Assembly (NCBI GenBank): GCA_050301235.1
Contig: JBNKZD010000106.1
Span: 1-64,000 of the forward strand
Reading direction: 5' to 3'
Length of the DNA: 64,000 nt
Source: JAFGIN01 sp050301235
GTDB lineage: Bacteria; Fibrobacterota; Chitinivibrionia; Chitinivibrionales; Chitinispirillaceae
The position numbers were made by a program, and so were the translations under genes. Each line of letters begins with the position of its first letter. The stretch's first letter is position 1. The notes under the pieces were generated by a model. The model ran no database searches, was not told where the DNA came from, and saw only the letters and a list, made by a program, of their open reading frames with translations. Shown here in pieces: positions 43,306 to 51,832 of the stretch.

Positions 43306-43815
43306 TCAAGCAGGTGCTTTTACTGCAATCTGCCGTAATTCACGGATCTGTTCTTTAGTTTTTAATCTTTTCAGCCCATCCAAAGTTGCTTTTACAACAT
43401 TGTGCGCGTTAGTTGTACCAAGACATTTGGTAAGAATATTATGAACTCCAGCTAATTCGAGTACAGCACGAGCTGGCCCACCGGCTATAACACCAGTTCC
43501 TGGAGCTGCTGGTTTCAAGATTATCTTGCCTGCACCAAAGTGTCCAATGATTTCATGAGGAATAGTACCATTGACAATACTTACTGTTACAAGATTCTTT
43601 TTTGCATTCTCAACAGCTTTACGTATTGCTTCAGTCACATCATTGGCTTTACCCATACCAAGACCGATGGTTCCATTACTATCCCCAACAGTTACAATAG
43701 CATTAAAACCAAATCGACGTCCACCTTTAACAACTTTCGCAACTCGGCTAACAGCAACAAGTCTGTCTACTAACTGATTTTCTGAGTTGCTGCTGATTAC
43801 TTCTTCGTTACTCAA
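43306..43815 (-). CDS. rpsE: Ribosomal protein S5
   Basis: A 169-residue small-subunit protein at the mRNA entry region that affects decoding accuracy. It has the N-terminal double-stranded RNA-binding domain (VDRLVAVSRVAKVVKGGRRF, then GFNAIVTVGDSNGTIGLGMG) and the C-terminal domain with KPAAPGTGVIAGGPARAVLE and GTTNAHNVVKAT. Full length, 24 bases after rplR. Confidence 0.98.
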   Translation of the reverse strand: MSNEEVISSNSENQLVDRLVAVSRVAKVVKGGRRFGFNAIVTVGDSNGTIGLGMGKANDVTEAIRKAVENAKKNLVTVSIVNGTIPHEIIGHFGAGKIILKPAAPGTGVIAGGPARAVLELAGVHNILTKCLGTTNAHNVVKATLDGLKRLKTKEQIRELRQIAVKAPA

Positions 43816-43839
43816 ACTTAAATCCCCTTTCCACCATCA

Positions 43840-44214
43840 CTAAAAGCTTAACCCGTTACTGCGGGCAGCTTCAGCCAGAGCCTTAACCCGGCCATGAAAA
43901 AGATAACCTTTTCTATCGAATACAACCGTCGTTATACCTTTTCCTTTTGCTTTTTCAGCTACCATTTGACCGACGATTTTCGATTCCTCGACTTTTGTCA
44001 GCTTCTGGTCGGAAATTTTACTGCGGAATTCTTCACCAGTAGTGCCAACAAGTACCAGTGTGTTTCCAGATACATCATCAACAATCTGAGCATATATGTT
44101 TTTCAGACTTCTTCTGACACACAGTCTTGGCCTTTCTGATGTTCCACTGACCTTTTTTCTAACCCGTTCAGCTCTAGCTTTCCGCTCAATGACTCTTTTT
44201 TGAGAAATGTTCAT
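43840..44214 (-). CDS. rplR: Ribosomal protein L18
   Basis: A 124-residue protein that binds 5S rRNA in the central protuberance. It shows RKKVSGTSERPRLCVRRSLK, NIYAQIVDDVSGNTLV and the end DRKGYLFHGRVKALAEAARS, all typical. It lies between rplF and rpsE. Confidence 0.97.
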   Translation of the reverse strand: MNISQKRVIERKARAERVRKKVSGTSERPRLCVRRSLKNIYAQIVDDVSGNTLVLVGTTGEEFRSKISDQKLTKVEESKIVGQMVAEKAKGKGITTVVFDRKGYLFHGRVKALAEAARSNGLSF

Positions 44215-44232
44215 TTTTATTCTCCGATACCT

Positions 44233-44772
44233 TTACTTACCAGCTGTCTTTCCAGCTTTTCTTAAGATTTTTTCACCAGCATATCGAATGCCTTTTCCCT
44301 TGTATGGCTCCGGAGGTCTGATACTTCTGATATCTGCGGCAACCTGACCAACAGCCTCTTTGTCGATTCCCTGGATAACTATTTTCGTCTGGCTTTCAAC
44401 AGATATAGTGATTCCTGTTGGTGCTTTATAAAATTTCGGGCTTGAATATCCGGCATGAACATTAACATCATTGCCTTTCATCTCTGCCTTGTAACCAACA
44501 CCAACAATCTCAAGTTCCTTTTTATAACCCACAGAGCATCCGATTATCATATTTTCAATCAGCTGTCTGTACAAACCCCACAAGGCTTTGACACCTTCTT
44601 TTTCTTCGACCGGTGTTATTTTGACTTCACCGTCTACTATCTCTGCTTTAATACTTGATGGCATTTCTCGTGAAAGTGATCCTTTCGCCCCTTTCACTTC
44701 AATCTTCTGTCCAATAACAGAGACCTGTACACCACCAGGTATTTTAACTGGTACTTTACCAATGCGTGACAA
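44233..44772 (-). CDS. rplF: Ribosomal protein L6
   Basis: A 179-residue protein near the factor-binding site of the large subunit. The two L6 domains are visible (MSRIGKVPVKIPGGVQVSVI and VVGYKAEM-like segment GVGYKAEMKGNDVNVHAGYS), ending with RPPEPYKGKGIRYAGE followed by a basic tail. Full length, 35 bases after rpsH. Confidence 0.98.
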   Translation of the reverse strand: MSRIGKVPVKIPGGVQVSVIGQKIEVKGAKGSLSREMPSSIKAEIVDGEVKITPVEEKEGVKALWGLYRQLIENMIIGCSVGYKKELEIVGVGYKAEMKGNDVNVHAGYSSPKFYKAPTGITISVESQTKIVIQGIDKEAVGQVAADIRSIRPPEPYKGKGIRYAGEKILRKAGKTAGK

Positions 44773-44807
44773 GACAAACTCCTTTATTAATTCCGGATAC
44801 TTTATTT

Positions 44808-45203
44808 CTACCAGATCAATCCAACAATTTCACCACCGACATTCATTTTTCTGCAGTCGTGGTCGGTCATTACACCCTTTGATGTTGAAACGATTGCCAT
44901 TCCCATCCCATTAAGTACTTTTGGTACATCCTGAGATTTAACATATTGCTTACGTCCAGGGGTACTGACTCTTTTAATTCCCTGAATAGCATTTGTCTGA
45001 TCTTCATTATACTTGAGAAGGATCTTTATCACTCCCTGCTTCTCATCTTTAACAAAAGCATATTTGCTGATGTAATGGTTTTCGAAAAGCAAACGTGTAA
45101 TTTCCTTTTTCAAGTTAGAAGCAGGAACATCAACTGTCCTTTTTTTCGCTTGAATGGCATTGCGAATTCTGTTGAACATATCTGCAATGTGGTCTGTCAA
45201 CAT
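44808..45203 (-). CDS. rpsH: Ribosomal protein S8
   Basis: A 131-residue assembly protein of the small subunit, which in many bacteria also represses the spc operon. It starts MLTDHIADMFNRIRNAIQAK and ends with STSKGVMTDHDCRKMNVGGE followed by IVGLIW, the canonical C-terminus. Complete. Confidence 0.98.
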   Translation of the reverse strand: MLTDHIADMFNRIRNAIQAKKRTVDVPASNLKKEITRLLFENHYISKYAFVKDEKQGVIKILLKYNEDQTNAIQGIKRVSTPGRKQYVKSQDVPKVLNGMGMAIVSTSKGVMTDHDCRKMNVGGEIVGLIW

Positions 45204-45227
45204 TCTAAACTCCCTTTCTCTTTCACG

Positions 45228-45413
45228 TTACCAGCTGGCTTTCACAACACCAGGGATTTCCCCTTTTAATGCCATCTCTCTGAAACAGATTCTACACAAA
45301 CCGAAATCTCTGATAAAAGCCCTTGGTCGCCCGCATCTTCTACATCTGGTATAATTTCGTGTTGAGAATTTCTGCTTAGCTCTACATTTTTCGATCAACG
45401 ATTTCCTTGCCAC
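45228..45413 (-). CDS. rpsN: Ribosomal protein S14, zinc-binding short form
   Basis: A 61-residue S14 of the short zinc type: four cysteines in CRRCGRP and GLCRICFRE. It starts MARKSLIEKCRAKQKFSTRN and ends GEIPGVVKASW. The C+ short type is standard for phyla outside the Proteobacteria. It lies between rplE and rpsH. Confidence 0.97.
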   Translation of the reverse strand: MARKSLIEKCRAKQKFSTRNYTRCRRCGRPRAFIRDFGLCRICFREMALKGEIPGVVKASW

Positions 45414-45431
45414 TTATACTCTCCCTGAGCG

Positions 45432-45992
45432 TTATTTGCGGAATGGCATTCCCATTTCCTGAAGTAATGCCAATCCTTCTTCGTTTGTTCCAGCTGATGT
45501 ACAGATTGATATGTCCATACCGGTTATTTTAGACACTTTATCTCTATCGATTTCCATGAAAACGATCTGTTCTTTGACTCCTAATGTGTAATTTCCCATT
45601 CCGTCAAATGATTTCTTGCTCAAACCTCTGAAATCACGGATACGGGGAATAGTAATACTTACAAGACGATCAAAAAACTCCCACATTCTGCTCCCACGTA
45701 AAGTTACTTTACAACCAATCGGAACATTCTCACGAAGTTTGAAGTTTGAAATCGCCTTTTTTGCCCGTGTAACAATCGGCTTCTGACCAGAGATATCTCT
45801 CAGACAAGCGACCGCTTCATCAATAAGCTTTGCGTCCGCTGTTGCACCGCCAACACCCATGTTAATGACAATTTTATTAATCCTGGGCACCTGCATAGCA
45901 TTTTTATACCCAAATTTCGCCTTCAGTGCAGGAACAGCTTTCGAGGAGTAAAACTCTTTCAATCGTGGTTTTGTAACTGTACCTTCGCTCAC
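45432..45992 (-). CDS. rplE: Ribosomal protein L5
   Basis: A 186-residue protein that binds 5S rRNA and contacts P-site tRNA. Typical segments are NAMQVPRINKIVINMGVG, ITRAKKAISNFKLRENVPIG (preceded by V) and the end DISICTSAGTNEEGLALLQE. Its start overlaps the rplX stop by four bases (ATGA at 45992-45989), implying coupling. Confidence 0.98.
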   Translation of the reverse strand: MSEGTVTKPRLKEFYSSKAVPALKAKFGYKNAMQVPRINKIVINMGVGGATADAKLIDEAVACLRDISGQKPIVTRAKKAISNFKLRENVPIGCKVTLRGSRMWEFFDRLVSITIPRIRDFRGLSKKSFDGMGNYTLGVKEQIVFMEIDRDKVSKITGMDISICTSAGTNEEGLALLQEMGMPFRK

Positions 45993-46306
45993 TCTATTGT
46001 CTCCTTAGCTTTTTTTGAAAAGCGTACTCTTTCTCCATTTTCGAGAACACTAACGCCCAAACGTGTCGGTTTACCACTCTTTGGACAAACCAGCATGAGA
46101 TTGGAGAGATCTATTGCGGCCTCTTTTTCAATAATACCGCCCTGCTGATTTTTCTGATTTGGTTTTGTATGTTTTTTAACAACATTAACATTTTCAACAA
46201 TAGCTTTGTTTTTATCTTTTATCATCTTAATGATGCGACCGGTCTTTCCTTTGTATTCTCCGGAAATGACCTGCACTGTATCATTCTTTTTAAGTCCTAA
46301 TGCCAT
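45989..46306 (-). CDS. rplX: Ribosomal protein L24
   Basis: A 105-residue assembly initiator of the large subunit with a KOW motif: LKKNDTVQVISGEYKGKTGR, then VENVNVVKKHTKPNQKNQQG. The frame extends upstream to 46351, but the ATG at 46306 with GGAGAGG nine bases before it gives the family N-terminus MALGLKKND. Overlaps rplE by four bases. Confidence 0.97.
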   Translation of the reverse strand: MALGLKKNDTVQVISGEYKGKTGRIIKMIKDKNKAIVENVNVVKKHTKPNQKNQQGGIIEKEAAIDLSNLMLVCPKSGKPTRLGVSVLENGERVRFSKKAKETIE

Positions 46307-46322
46307 ATTTGTATACCTCTCC

Positions 46323-46691
46323 TTAAAGAACTTCCGGTGCGAGAGAAACAATTCTCATAAATTTTTTATCGCGTAATTCACGTGCAACCGGGCCAAAAAT
46401 GCGTGTACCTTTTGGCTCACCAGCTTCACTGATAATAACAGCGGCATTGTCGCTGAAACGTATATATGTACCGTCTTTTCTTCCATACTCTTTTGATGTA
46501 CGTACAATTACAGCTTTAGCAACTGCACCTTTTTTAACCGCACCATTAGGAATTGCATCCTTTACAGCAACGATTATCACATCACCAACCCTTGCATACC
46601 GTCTTCGTGTACCACCAAGAATTCTGATGCATTGAACTCTCTTCGCACCCGAATTGTCGGCAACATTTAATTGTGTTTCTACCTGTATCAT
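46323..46691 (-). CDS. rplN: Ribosomal protein L14
   Basis: A 122-residue beta-barrel protein at the subunit interface: MIQVETQLNVADNSGAKRVQ, VRTSKEYGRKDGTYIRFSDN, and the end RELRDKKFMRIVSLAPEVL. Complete; first gene of the spc group after rpsQ. Confidence 0.98.
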   Translation of the reverse strand: MIQVETQLNVADNSGAKRVQCIRILGGTRRRYARVGDVIIVAVKDAIPNGAVKKGAVAKAVIVRTSKEYGRKDGTYIRFSDNAAVIISEAGEPKGTRIFGPVARELRDKKFMRIVSLAPEVL

Positions 46692-46733
46692 GTTTCCCTC
46701 AATTAGCCCTTTACGGAAAATGGCGGCATTAAA

Positions 46734-46991
46734 TTATTTCGATCTTTCAAGAATTTCACCCAGGCGCCATCTTTTTGTTTTCGAAAGCGGCCTTGTCTCG
46801 ATAATTTTTACAGTATCACCAATCTTACATTCATTATTCTCATCGTGAGCAACGAACTTGGTATTTAACCTGACAGTTCTTCCATACACAGGATGAACAA
46901 ATTTTCTTTCGACTTTTACTACGATACTCTTGTTCATCTTGTCGCTAACGACAACACCTATTCGTTCTTTACGTTCGTTTCTGTCAACCAT
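46734..46991 (-). CDS. rpsQ: Ribosomal protein S17
   Basis: An 85-residue OB-fold protein that binds 16S rRNA early in assembly: RKERIGVVVSDKMNKSIVVK, HPVYGRTVRLNTKFVAHDEN and GDTVKIIETRPLSKTKRWRL. Complete; last gene of the S10 group. Confidence 0.98.
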   Translation of the reverse strand: MVDRNERKERIGVVVSDKMNKSIVVKVERKFVHPVYGRTVRLNTKFVAHDENNECKIGDTVKIIETRPLSKTKRWRLGEILERSK

Positions 46992-47027
46992 ACTATTCCT
47001 TAATGAAATCGGTTGTTATCTTTTTTA

Positions 47028-47216
47028 CTAATTTTTTTTACTACTTAAAACAGTCTTTGCACGAGCGATATCACGTCGAACATATCTCAGCTGCAATGCA
47101 TTAGAAAGCTGACCCATCTTGGCCTGAAATCTTAAATTAAAGATCTCTTCTTCCAATTCACCAATTTTTGCCTTGATCTGCTCTTCAGACATTTCTCTGA
47201 TCTCTTTAGCTTTCAT
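47028..47216 (-). CDS. rpmC: Ribosomal protein L29
   Basis: A 62-residue two-helix protein beside the exit tunnel: KAKEIREMSEEQIKAKIGEL, then EIFNLRFQAKMGQLSNALQL with the conserved FNLRFQ. Complete; 12 bases after rplP. Confidence 0.97.
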   Translation of the reverse strand: MKAKEIREMSEEQIKAKIGELEEEIFNLRFQAKMGQLSNALQLRYVRRDIARAKTVLSSKKN

Positions 47217-47228
47217 TATAACTCCACC

Positions 47229-47639
47229 CTATCTTTCAATTTCAACAAAACGGGTCTGAATAGGCAACTTCTGAGCAGCCAGACGAAGTGCTTCTTTTGC
47301 AATGTCGCTTTTTACACCTGCCATTTCAAACATCATCGTTCCTGGCCTTACCACTGCCACCCAGCTTTCAGGCGCACCTTTTCCACCACCCATTCTGGAT
47401 TCTGCCGGATGCTTGGTGATCGGTTTATCGGGGAAAATACGAATCCATATTTTTCCACCACGCTTGATAAATCGTGTCATTGCGATACGTGCGGCCTCAA
47501 TCTGTCTGTTGTCGATCCATCCCGGTTGTAATGACTGTAATCCATATTCGCCGAAATCGATTTTATTGCAACATTGTGCACTTCCACGCATGCGTCCGCG
47601 TTGCGTTTTTCTCCATTTAATTTTCTTCGGTGACAGCAT
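47229..47639 (-). CDS. rplP: Ribosomal protein L16
   Basis: A 136-residue protein near the peptidyl-transferase centre: MLSPKKIKWRKTQRGRMRGS, ARIAMTRFIKRGGKIWIRIF and RMGGGKGAPESWVAVVRPGT. Complete, with the usual C-terminal helix (ALRLAAQKLPIQTRFVEI). Confidence 0.98.
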   Translation of the reverse strand: MLSPKKIKWRKTQRGRMRGSAQCCNKIDFGEYGLQSLQPGWIDNRQIEAARIAMTRFIKRGGKIWIRIFPDKPITKHPAESRMGGGKGAPESWVAVVRPGTMMFEMAGVKSDIAKEALRLAAQKLPIQTRFVEIER

Positions 47640-47652
47640 CTGTCAGCTCCTT

Positions 47653-48324
47653 CTAAGCGTTAGTGCTTTCGCCAGTTTTGGCCGGCACTTTTTCTGCACG
47701 GTTTATAACTTCGCCTTTACAAATCCAAACCTTAACGCCTATACAACCATATGTTGTATGTGCTGTCGATGTGGCATAATCTATATCAGCTCTCAATGTA
47801 TGCAAGGGAATGCGACCTTCTTTGTAGGTCTCTGTACGGGCAATTTCCGCCCCGTTCAAACGACCTGCAATCTGAACCTTAATGCCTTCAGCACCCATTC
47901 TGATTGCTGTCGAGATTGCCTTTTTGGTTGCTTTTTTATAAGAAACACGTTTCTCAACCTGACGGGCAATGTTATCAGAAACAAGCTGTGCATCCATCTC
48001 GGGTTTTTTTACTTCCTTGATGTTCAGCTGAATCTCTTTTTGTGTAAGATGCTGAAGCTCTCCTTTGAGTCTTTCAACCTCTTCACCTTTCTTACCGATC
48101 ACAATACCAGGTCGTGAAGTATGAATTCCAACTGTAACACGTTTTGCTGTACGCTCAATCTCGATTACCGAGATTCCGCCATGTTCGAGGCGTTTTTTAA
48201 GATAATTTCTGATAAGAATATCTTCATAAAGATAATCAGAAAAACGTTCTTTTGCGTACCAGTTTGAAAACCAGGAACGTGTAATGCCTAATCGTAAACC
48301 TACCGGATTGGTCTTCTGCCCCAC
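47653..48324 (-). CDS. rpsC: Ribosomal protein S3
   Basis: A 223-residue protein at the mRNA entry site. The N-terminus MGQKTNPVGLRLGITRSWFS, a type II KH domain with RPGIVIGKKGEEVERL, and the C-terminal domain (IAGRLNGAEIARTETYKEGR, HTLRADIDYATSTAHT) are all typical. Complete. Confidence 0.98.
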   Translation of the reverse strand: MGQKTNPVGLRLGITRSWFSNWYAKERFSDYLYEDILIRNYLKKRLEHGGISVIEIERTAKRVTVGIHTSRPGIVIGKKGEEVERLKGELQHLTQKEIQLNIKEVKKPEMDAQLVSDNIARQVEKRVSYKKATKKAISTAIRMGAEGIKVQIAGRLNGAEIARTETYKEGRIPLHTLRADIDYATSTAHTTYGCIGVKVWICKGEVINRAEKVPAKTGESTNA

Positions 48325-48335
48325 ATATCCTCCTG

Positions 48336-48677
48336 TTAATTAGCAACCTTGACAGAAATATGACACATACGTTTTAAAATCTGCGCTGCACGTCCTTGAG
48401 CACGAGCTCTGAATCTCTTCATTACAGGACCACAATCGACTCTGATTTCTTGAATCTTGAGACCATCAACATCGATAACAGATTCTGTATGCGCACTCTG
48501 CATATTAGCAACGGCTGATTTGAGTACCTTCGTAATGTCGGCTGCGACTTTTTTATTTATGTTAAGTTCTAAAAGACTTAACGCATCTCCAACTTTCATC
48601 CCACGTACAGCATCCGCAACAAGACGGGCTTTTCGTGGAGTCGAACGAAGATTGGTAACTTTTGCTCTTGATTCCAC
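48336..48677 (-). CDS. rplV: Ribosomal protein L22
   Basis: A 113-residue protein whose long hairpin lines the exit tunnel: LRSTPRKARLVADAVRGMKV, then IQEIRVDCGPVMKRFRARAQ and GRAAQILKRMCHISV. Complete; 16 bases after rpsS. Confidence 0.97.
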   Translation of the reverse strand: MESRAKVTNLRSTPRKARLVADAVRGMKVGDALSLLELNINKKVAADITKVLKSAVANMQSAHTESVIDVDGLKIQEIRVDCGPVMKRFRARAQGRAAQILKRMCHISVKVAN

Positions 48678-48693
48678 TTTCTATCTCCCTAAT

Positions 48694-48981
48694 TTACTTT
48701 TTTGCAGACTTGTCAGTTTTTGCTGCACCACTATGACCACGGAAATTTCTTGATGGTGCAAATTCACCAAGTTTATGCCCTACCATATTCTCAGAAACAT
48801 ATACCGGGATAAATTTATTCCCGTTATGGACTGCGAATGTCTGACCTACAAATTCAGGTAGAATCATTGATCTTCTTGACCAGGTCTTAATCACTTTTTT
48901 CTGTCCAGAACGGTTTGATTCATCAACTTTCTTTGTGACGTGATCGTCAACAAATGGACCTTTTTTAATCGAACGTGCCAT
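48694..48981 (-). CDS. rpsS: Ribosomal protein S19
   Basis: A 95-residue head protein: MARSIKKGPFVDDHVTKKVD, the conserved WSRRSMILPEFVGQTFAVHN and GHKLGEFAPSRNFRGHSG. Complete. Confidence 0.98.
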   Translation of the reverse strand: MARSIKKGPFVDDHVTKKVDESNRSGQKKVIKTWSRRSMILPEFVGQTFAVHNGNKFIPVYVSENMVGHKLGEFAPSRNFRGHSGAAKTDKSAKK

Positions 48982-49005
48982 ATACTTTGTCCTTATTTTT
49001 CCGAA

Positions 49006-49833
49006 TTACTTTGATCTACGTCTTACGATATATTTACTTGATGTTTTTCTTGGATCACGAGTCTTAAGACCCTTTGCTTTCTGACCCCAGGGTGATACAG
49101 GATGTCCACCACCAGCGGTTTTTCCCTCTCCTCCACCCATTGGATGGTCAATCGGGTTCATTGCAACACCACGGACAGTTGGCCGTATACCCAAATGTCT
49201 TTTTTTACCGGCAGAACCCAGAACAACGTTCATATGTTCAATATTGCTGACCTGACCGATAGTCGCATAACAGCTTGCACGGACATTGCGGACTTCTGAT
49301 GACGGAAACTTCAGCTGAACCATGCTTCCTTCTTTAGCAACGATCTCGGCATAGGCACCGGCACTTCTTGCTATCTGTCCACCTTTTTTATCGCGTAATT
49401 CGATATTGTGAACCATCGTTCCAAGTGGAATATTTTTAAGAGGCATCGAATTGCCTTCAGCAATTTCAGCGTTTTCATCAGAGATGATCTTCTGACCAAC
49501 TTTCAACTTTGAAGTCGCGAGAATGTATCTTCTCTCTCCATCAGCGTATTTTACAAGAGCTATAAACGCTGTACGGTTCGGATCGTACTCGATCGTTTCG
49601 ATTACTCCAGGAATTCCAAACTTGTTTCTTTTGAAATCGATTATTCTGTAAAAACGCTTTTGTGCTCCACCCCTGTGACGAACAGTGATCTTACCTCTGT
49701 TGTTTCTTCCGTTAATCTTGTCTTTTTTTTCTGTTAACGGTTTGTACGGTTTATCGGTTGTAATCTGTTCGAAAGAGTTTACATTCTTATACCGTAACGT
49801 TGGGGTTATTGGTCTGAAACTTTTTATTGCCAT
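49006..49833 (-). CDS. rplB: Ribosomal protein L2
   Basis: A 275-residue protein essential for subunit joining and peptidyl transfer: KSFRPITPTLRYKNVNSFEQ, RGGAQKRFYRIIDFKRNKFG, and the active-centre loop HPMGGGEGKTAGGGHPVSPW carrying the conserved histidine. The end TRDPRKTSSKYIVRRRSK is canonical. Confidence 0.98.
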   Translation of the reverse strand: MAIKSFRPITPTLRYKNVNSFEQITTDKPYKPLTEKKDKINGRNNRGKITVRHRGGAQKRFYRIIDFKRNKFGIPGVIETIEYDPNRTAFIALVKYADGERRYILATSKLKVGQKIISDENAEIAEGNSMPLKNIPLGTMVHNIELRDKKGGQIARSAGAYAEIVAKEGSMVQLKFPSSEVRNVRASCYATIGQVSNIEHMNVVLGSAGKKRHLGIRPTVRGVAMNPIDHPMGGGEGKTAGGGHPVSPWGQKAKGLKTRDPRKTSSKYIVRRRSK

Positions 49834-49871
49834 AATTGCTCCGCTTTATTCGCAAATACCTTCTATTACTA

Positions 49872-50162
49872 TTAAACTTCTCCGAACTTTTCTATTTTCT
49901 GACCCGCCTGGATTTTTACAATCGCTTTTTTCCAGTCAGACCGGTATCCACTGAACTTACCCATACGTTTCAATTTGCCTTTAACAACCATTGTGTTAAT
50001 AGTCTCAACTGAAACATTGAAAAGTTTTTCAACAGCAGTTTTAATTTCCGGTTTTGTAGCAGTCTTTAATACTTCAAAGACATATTTATTCTCAGCTTCG
50101 CGCATGAGAGTATTTTTTTCTGTAATTGAAGGGTATCTGATAATTGAATGGTATTTACTCAC
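49872..50162 (-). CDS. rplW: Ribosomal protein L23
   Basis: A 96-residue exit-tunnel protein that docks trigger factor and the signal recognition particle. It shows IRYPSITEKNTLMREAENKY, PEIKTAVEKLFNVSVETINT and GKLKRMGKFSGYRSDWKKAI. Its start overlaps the rplD stop by four bases. Confidence 0.97.
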   Translation of the reverse strand: MSKYHSIIRYPSITEKNTLMREAENKYVFEVLKTATKPEIKTAVEKLFNVSVETINTMVVKGKLKRMGKFSGYRSDWKKAIVKIQAGQKIEKFGEV

Positions 50163-50785
50163 TTTACCACCTCTTGCACTTTCTCAATTAACTTTTCATC
50201 ACCGAAAATTATGTTTTCGTTCGCAATAATATCATAAGCATTCACTTCGGAAATCGGCTTGATTTCGAGATCTGGAATGTTACGCCCCGAAAGATAAATA
50301 TTGGAACACTCTTTATCAACAACTAAAAGATTTCTTTTACCATTTAATGATAGTGCACTCACTAAAGATGCAATAATCTTTGTTTTCGGCTGCTCACAAA
50401 GAATCGAATCAACGACAAGAACGTTCTCAGACTGCGCACGCGATGAAAGTGCTGAAGCCAACGCAAGTTTTCTCATCTTCTTTGGGATAGTCGTATAATA
50501 GTCACGTGGAGATGGTCCATGAGCCTTTCCTCCACGAACCCAGATCGGTGATGTATTAGATCCGGCACGTGCACGTCCAGTACCTTTTTGCTTCCAGGGC
50601 TTTCTACCACCACCGCTTACTTCTGCACGAGTTTTGGTTTTGGATGTTCCCTGACGCTGATTAGCCTGCAGCTGTACAATTACCTGATGAAGGAGTGGTT
50701 CATTAACTTCCACACCAAAAACAGCTTCCGGAAGTTCAACTTCACCTTTTACTGTTCCATCCTGCTGATATAATTTAGCCTTCAT
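50159..50785 (-). CDS. rplD: Ribosomal protein L4
   Basis: A 208-residue protein that reaches the exit tunnel and in many bacteria represses the S10 operon. The tunnel loop is RAEVSGGGRKPWKQKGTGRA followed by RAGSNTSPIWVRGGKAHGP; the globular part follows (ALASALSSRAQSENVLVVDS). Complete. Confidence 0.98.
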   Translation of the reverse strand: MKAKLYQQDGTVKGEVELPEAVFGVEVNEPLLHQVIVQLQANQRQGTSKTKTRAEVSGGGRKPWKQKGTGRARAGSNTSPIWVRGGKAHGPSPRDYYTTIPKKMRKLALASALSSRAQSENVLVVDSILCEQPKTKIIASLVSALSLNGKRNLLVVDKECSNIYLSGRNIPDLEIKPISEVNAYDIIANENIIFGDEKLIEKVQEVVK

Positions 50786-50811
50786 GTTATACTCGTTCCT
50801 ACAGAATCGTA

Positions 50812-51438
50812 TTATTTTGAATTATTCTTCTTGATATAAACAATGCCCTTATTTCTGCCTGGTACAGCGCCTTTTACAAAGAGCATACCTGCATCCTTAT
50901 CTATAGATACAATCTCAAGTTTTTTTACAGTAACCTGTTCATCTCCCCAGTGACCGGACATTTTCAATCCTGGAAAAACACGTGCAGGATATGTATTGGC
51001 ACCTGACGATCCACGTTCTCTGTAATTGGTATTTCCATGAGTCTTTCGTCCTCTCTGGAAATTGTACTTTTTGATAGTACCAGTATGACCACGTCCTTTG
51101 ACGGTACCGGCGACATCTACAAACCGGACACCTTCAAAAATTTCAACACCAACAGTGCTTCCCGCAACAAGCTGCTCTTCATTGTTATCGAGCTTGAACT
51201 CTTTAAGTACTTTAACCGGTTCAGAATTATTCTTTTTGAAATGACCAAGGAGTGGTTTATTTACTTTTTTTTCTGAAACAGTATCAAAGCCTAATTGCAC
51301 TGAAGAATAACCGTCTTTTTCAAGAGTCTTAACCTGTTCTACAATATTACCTGTCTTAATAACAGTAACAGCTATAACTCTACCCGCATCATTGAAAACA
51401 CGAGTCATTCCGATTTTCTTACCTATCAATCCCTGCAT
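50812..51438 (-). CDS. rplC: Ribosomal protein L3
   Basis: A 208-residue protein that reaches the peptidyl-transferase centre: MQGLIGKKIGMTRVFNDAGR, then VDVAGTVKGRGHTGTIKKYN and the loop SGANTYPARVFPGLKMSGHW with the modifiable glutamine position replaced by the local SSGANT context. Ends VPGRNKGIVYIKK. Complete. Confidence 0.97.
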   Translation of the reverse strand: MQGLIGKKIGMTRVFNDAGRVIAVTVIKTGNIVEQVKTLEKDGYSSVQLGFDTVSEKKVNKPLLGHFKKNNSEPVKVLKEFKLDNNEEQLVAGSTVGVEIFEGVRFVDVAGTVKGRGHTGTIKKYNFQRGRKTHGNTNYRERGSSGANTYPARVFPGLKMSGHWGDEQVTVKKLEIVSIDKDAGMLFVKGAVPGRNKGIVYIKKNNSK

Positions 51439-51487
51439 TTTTCACCCATTCTTTCGTGGAGTTATAGTTAACTCAAATCCTCTGTAA

Positions 51488-51796
51488 TTAAACCTTTATC
51501 TCAACATCGACGCCTGCAGGCAAATCCAGCTTCATAAGAGAATCGACTGTTTGCGGTGTTGATTCAAGAATGTCTATGAGTCTTTTATGTACTCTTGTTT
51601 CGAACTGTTCTCTTGACTTTTTGTTTACATGAGGAGAACGTAAAACTGTATAAATCGTTTTCTCGGTCGGCAATGGTATAGGACCTGATATTCTCGCACC
51701 GGTACCTTTTGCAGTACGCACAATATCAGATGCTGACTTATCGAGAATATTGTGATCAAAAGACTTTAGTCTTATTCTGATTCTTTCGCCTGGCAT
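51488..51796 (-). CDS. rpsJ: Ribosomal protein S10 (NusE)
   Basis: A 102-residue small-subunit protein that also joins antitermination complexes with NusB. It shows MPGERIRIRLKSFDHNILDK, SGPIPLPTEKTIYTVLRSPH and HKRLIDILESTPQTVDSLMK. Complete. It follows fusA by only 36 bases; the tuf gene that commonly sits here is absent. Confidence 0.98.
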   Translation of the reverse strand: MPGERIRIRLKSFDHNILDKSASDIVRTAKGTGARISGPIPLPTEKTIYTVLRSPHVNKKSREQFETRVHKRLIDILESTPQTVDSLMKLDLPAGVDVEIKV

Positions 51797-51832
51797 GAAT
51801 CATTTACTCCTTGTTCATATCGATTATTACCG

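Noticed and set aside
47302..48117. A 271-codon plus-strand ORF opposite rplP and rpsC
   Set aside because: It is fully antisense to two conserved ribosomal genes, and its translation is Cys/Phe-rich with no domain; a shadow ORF.
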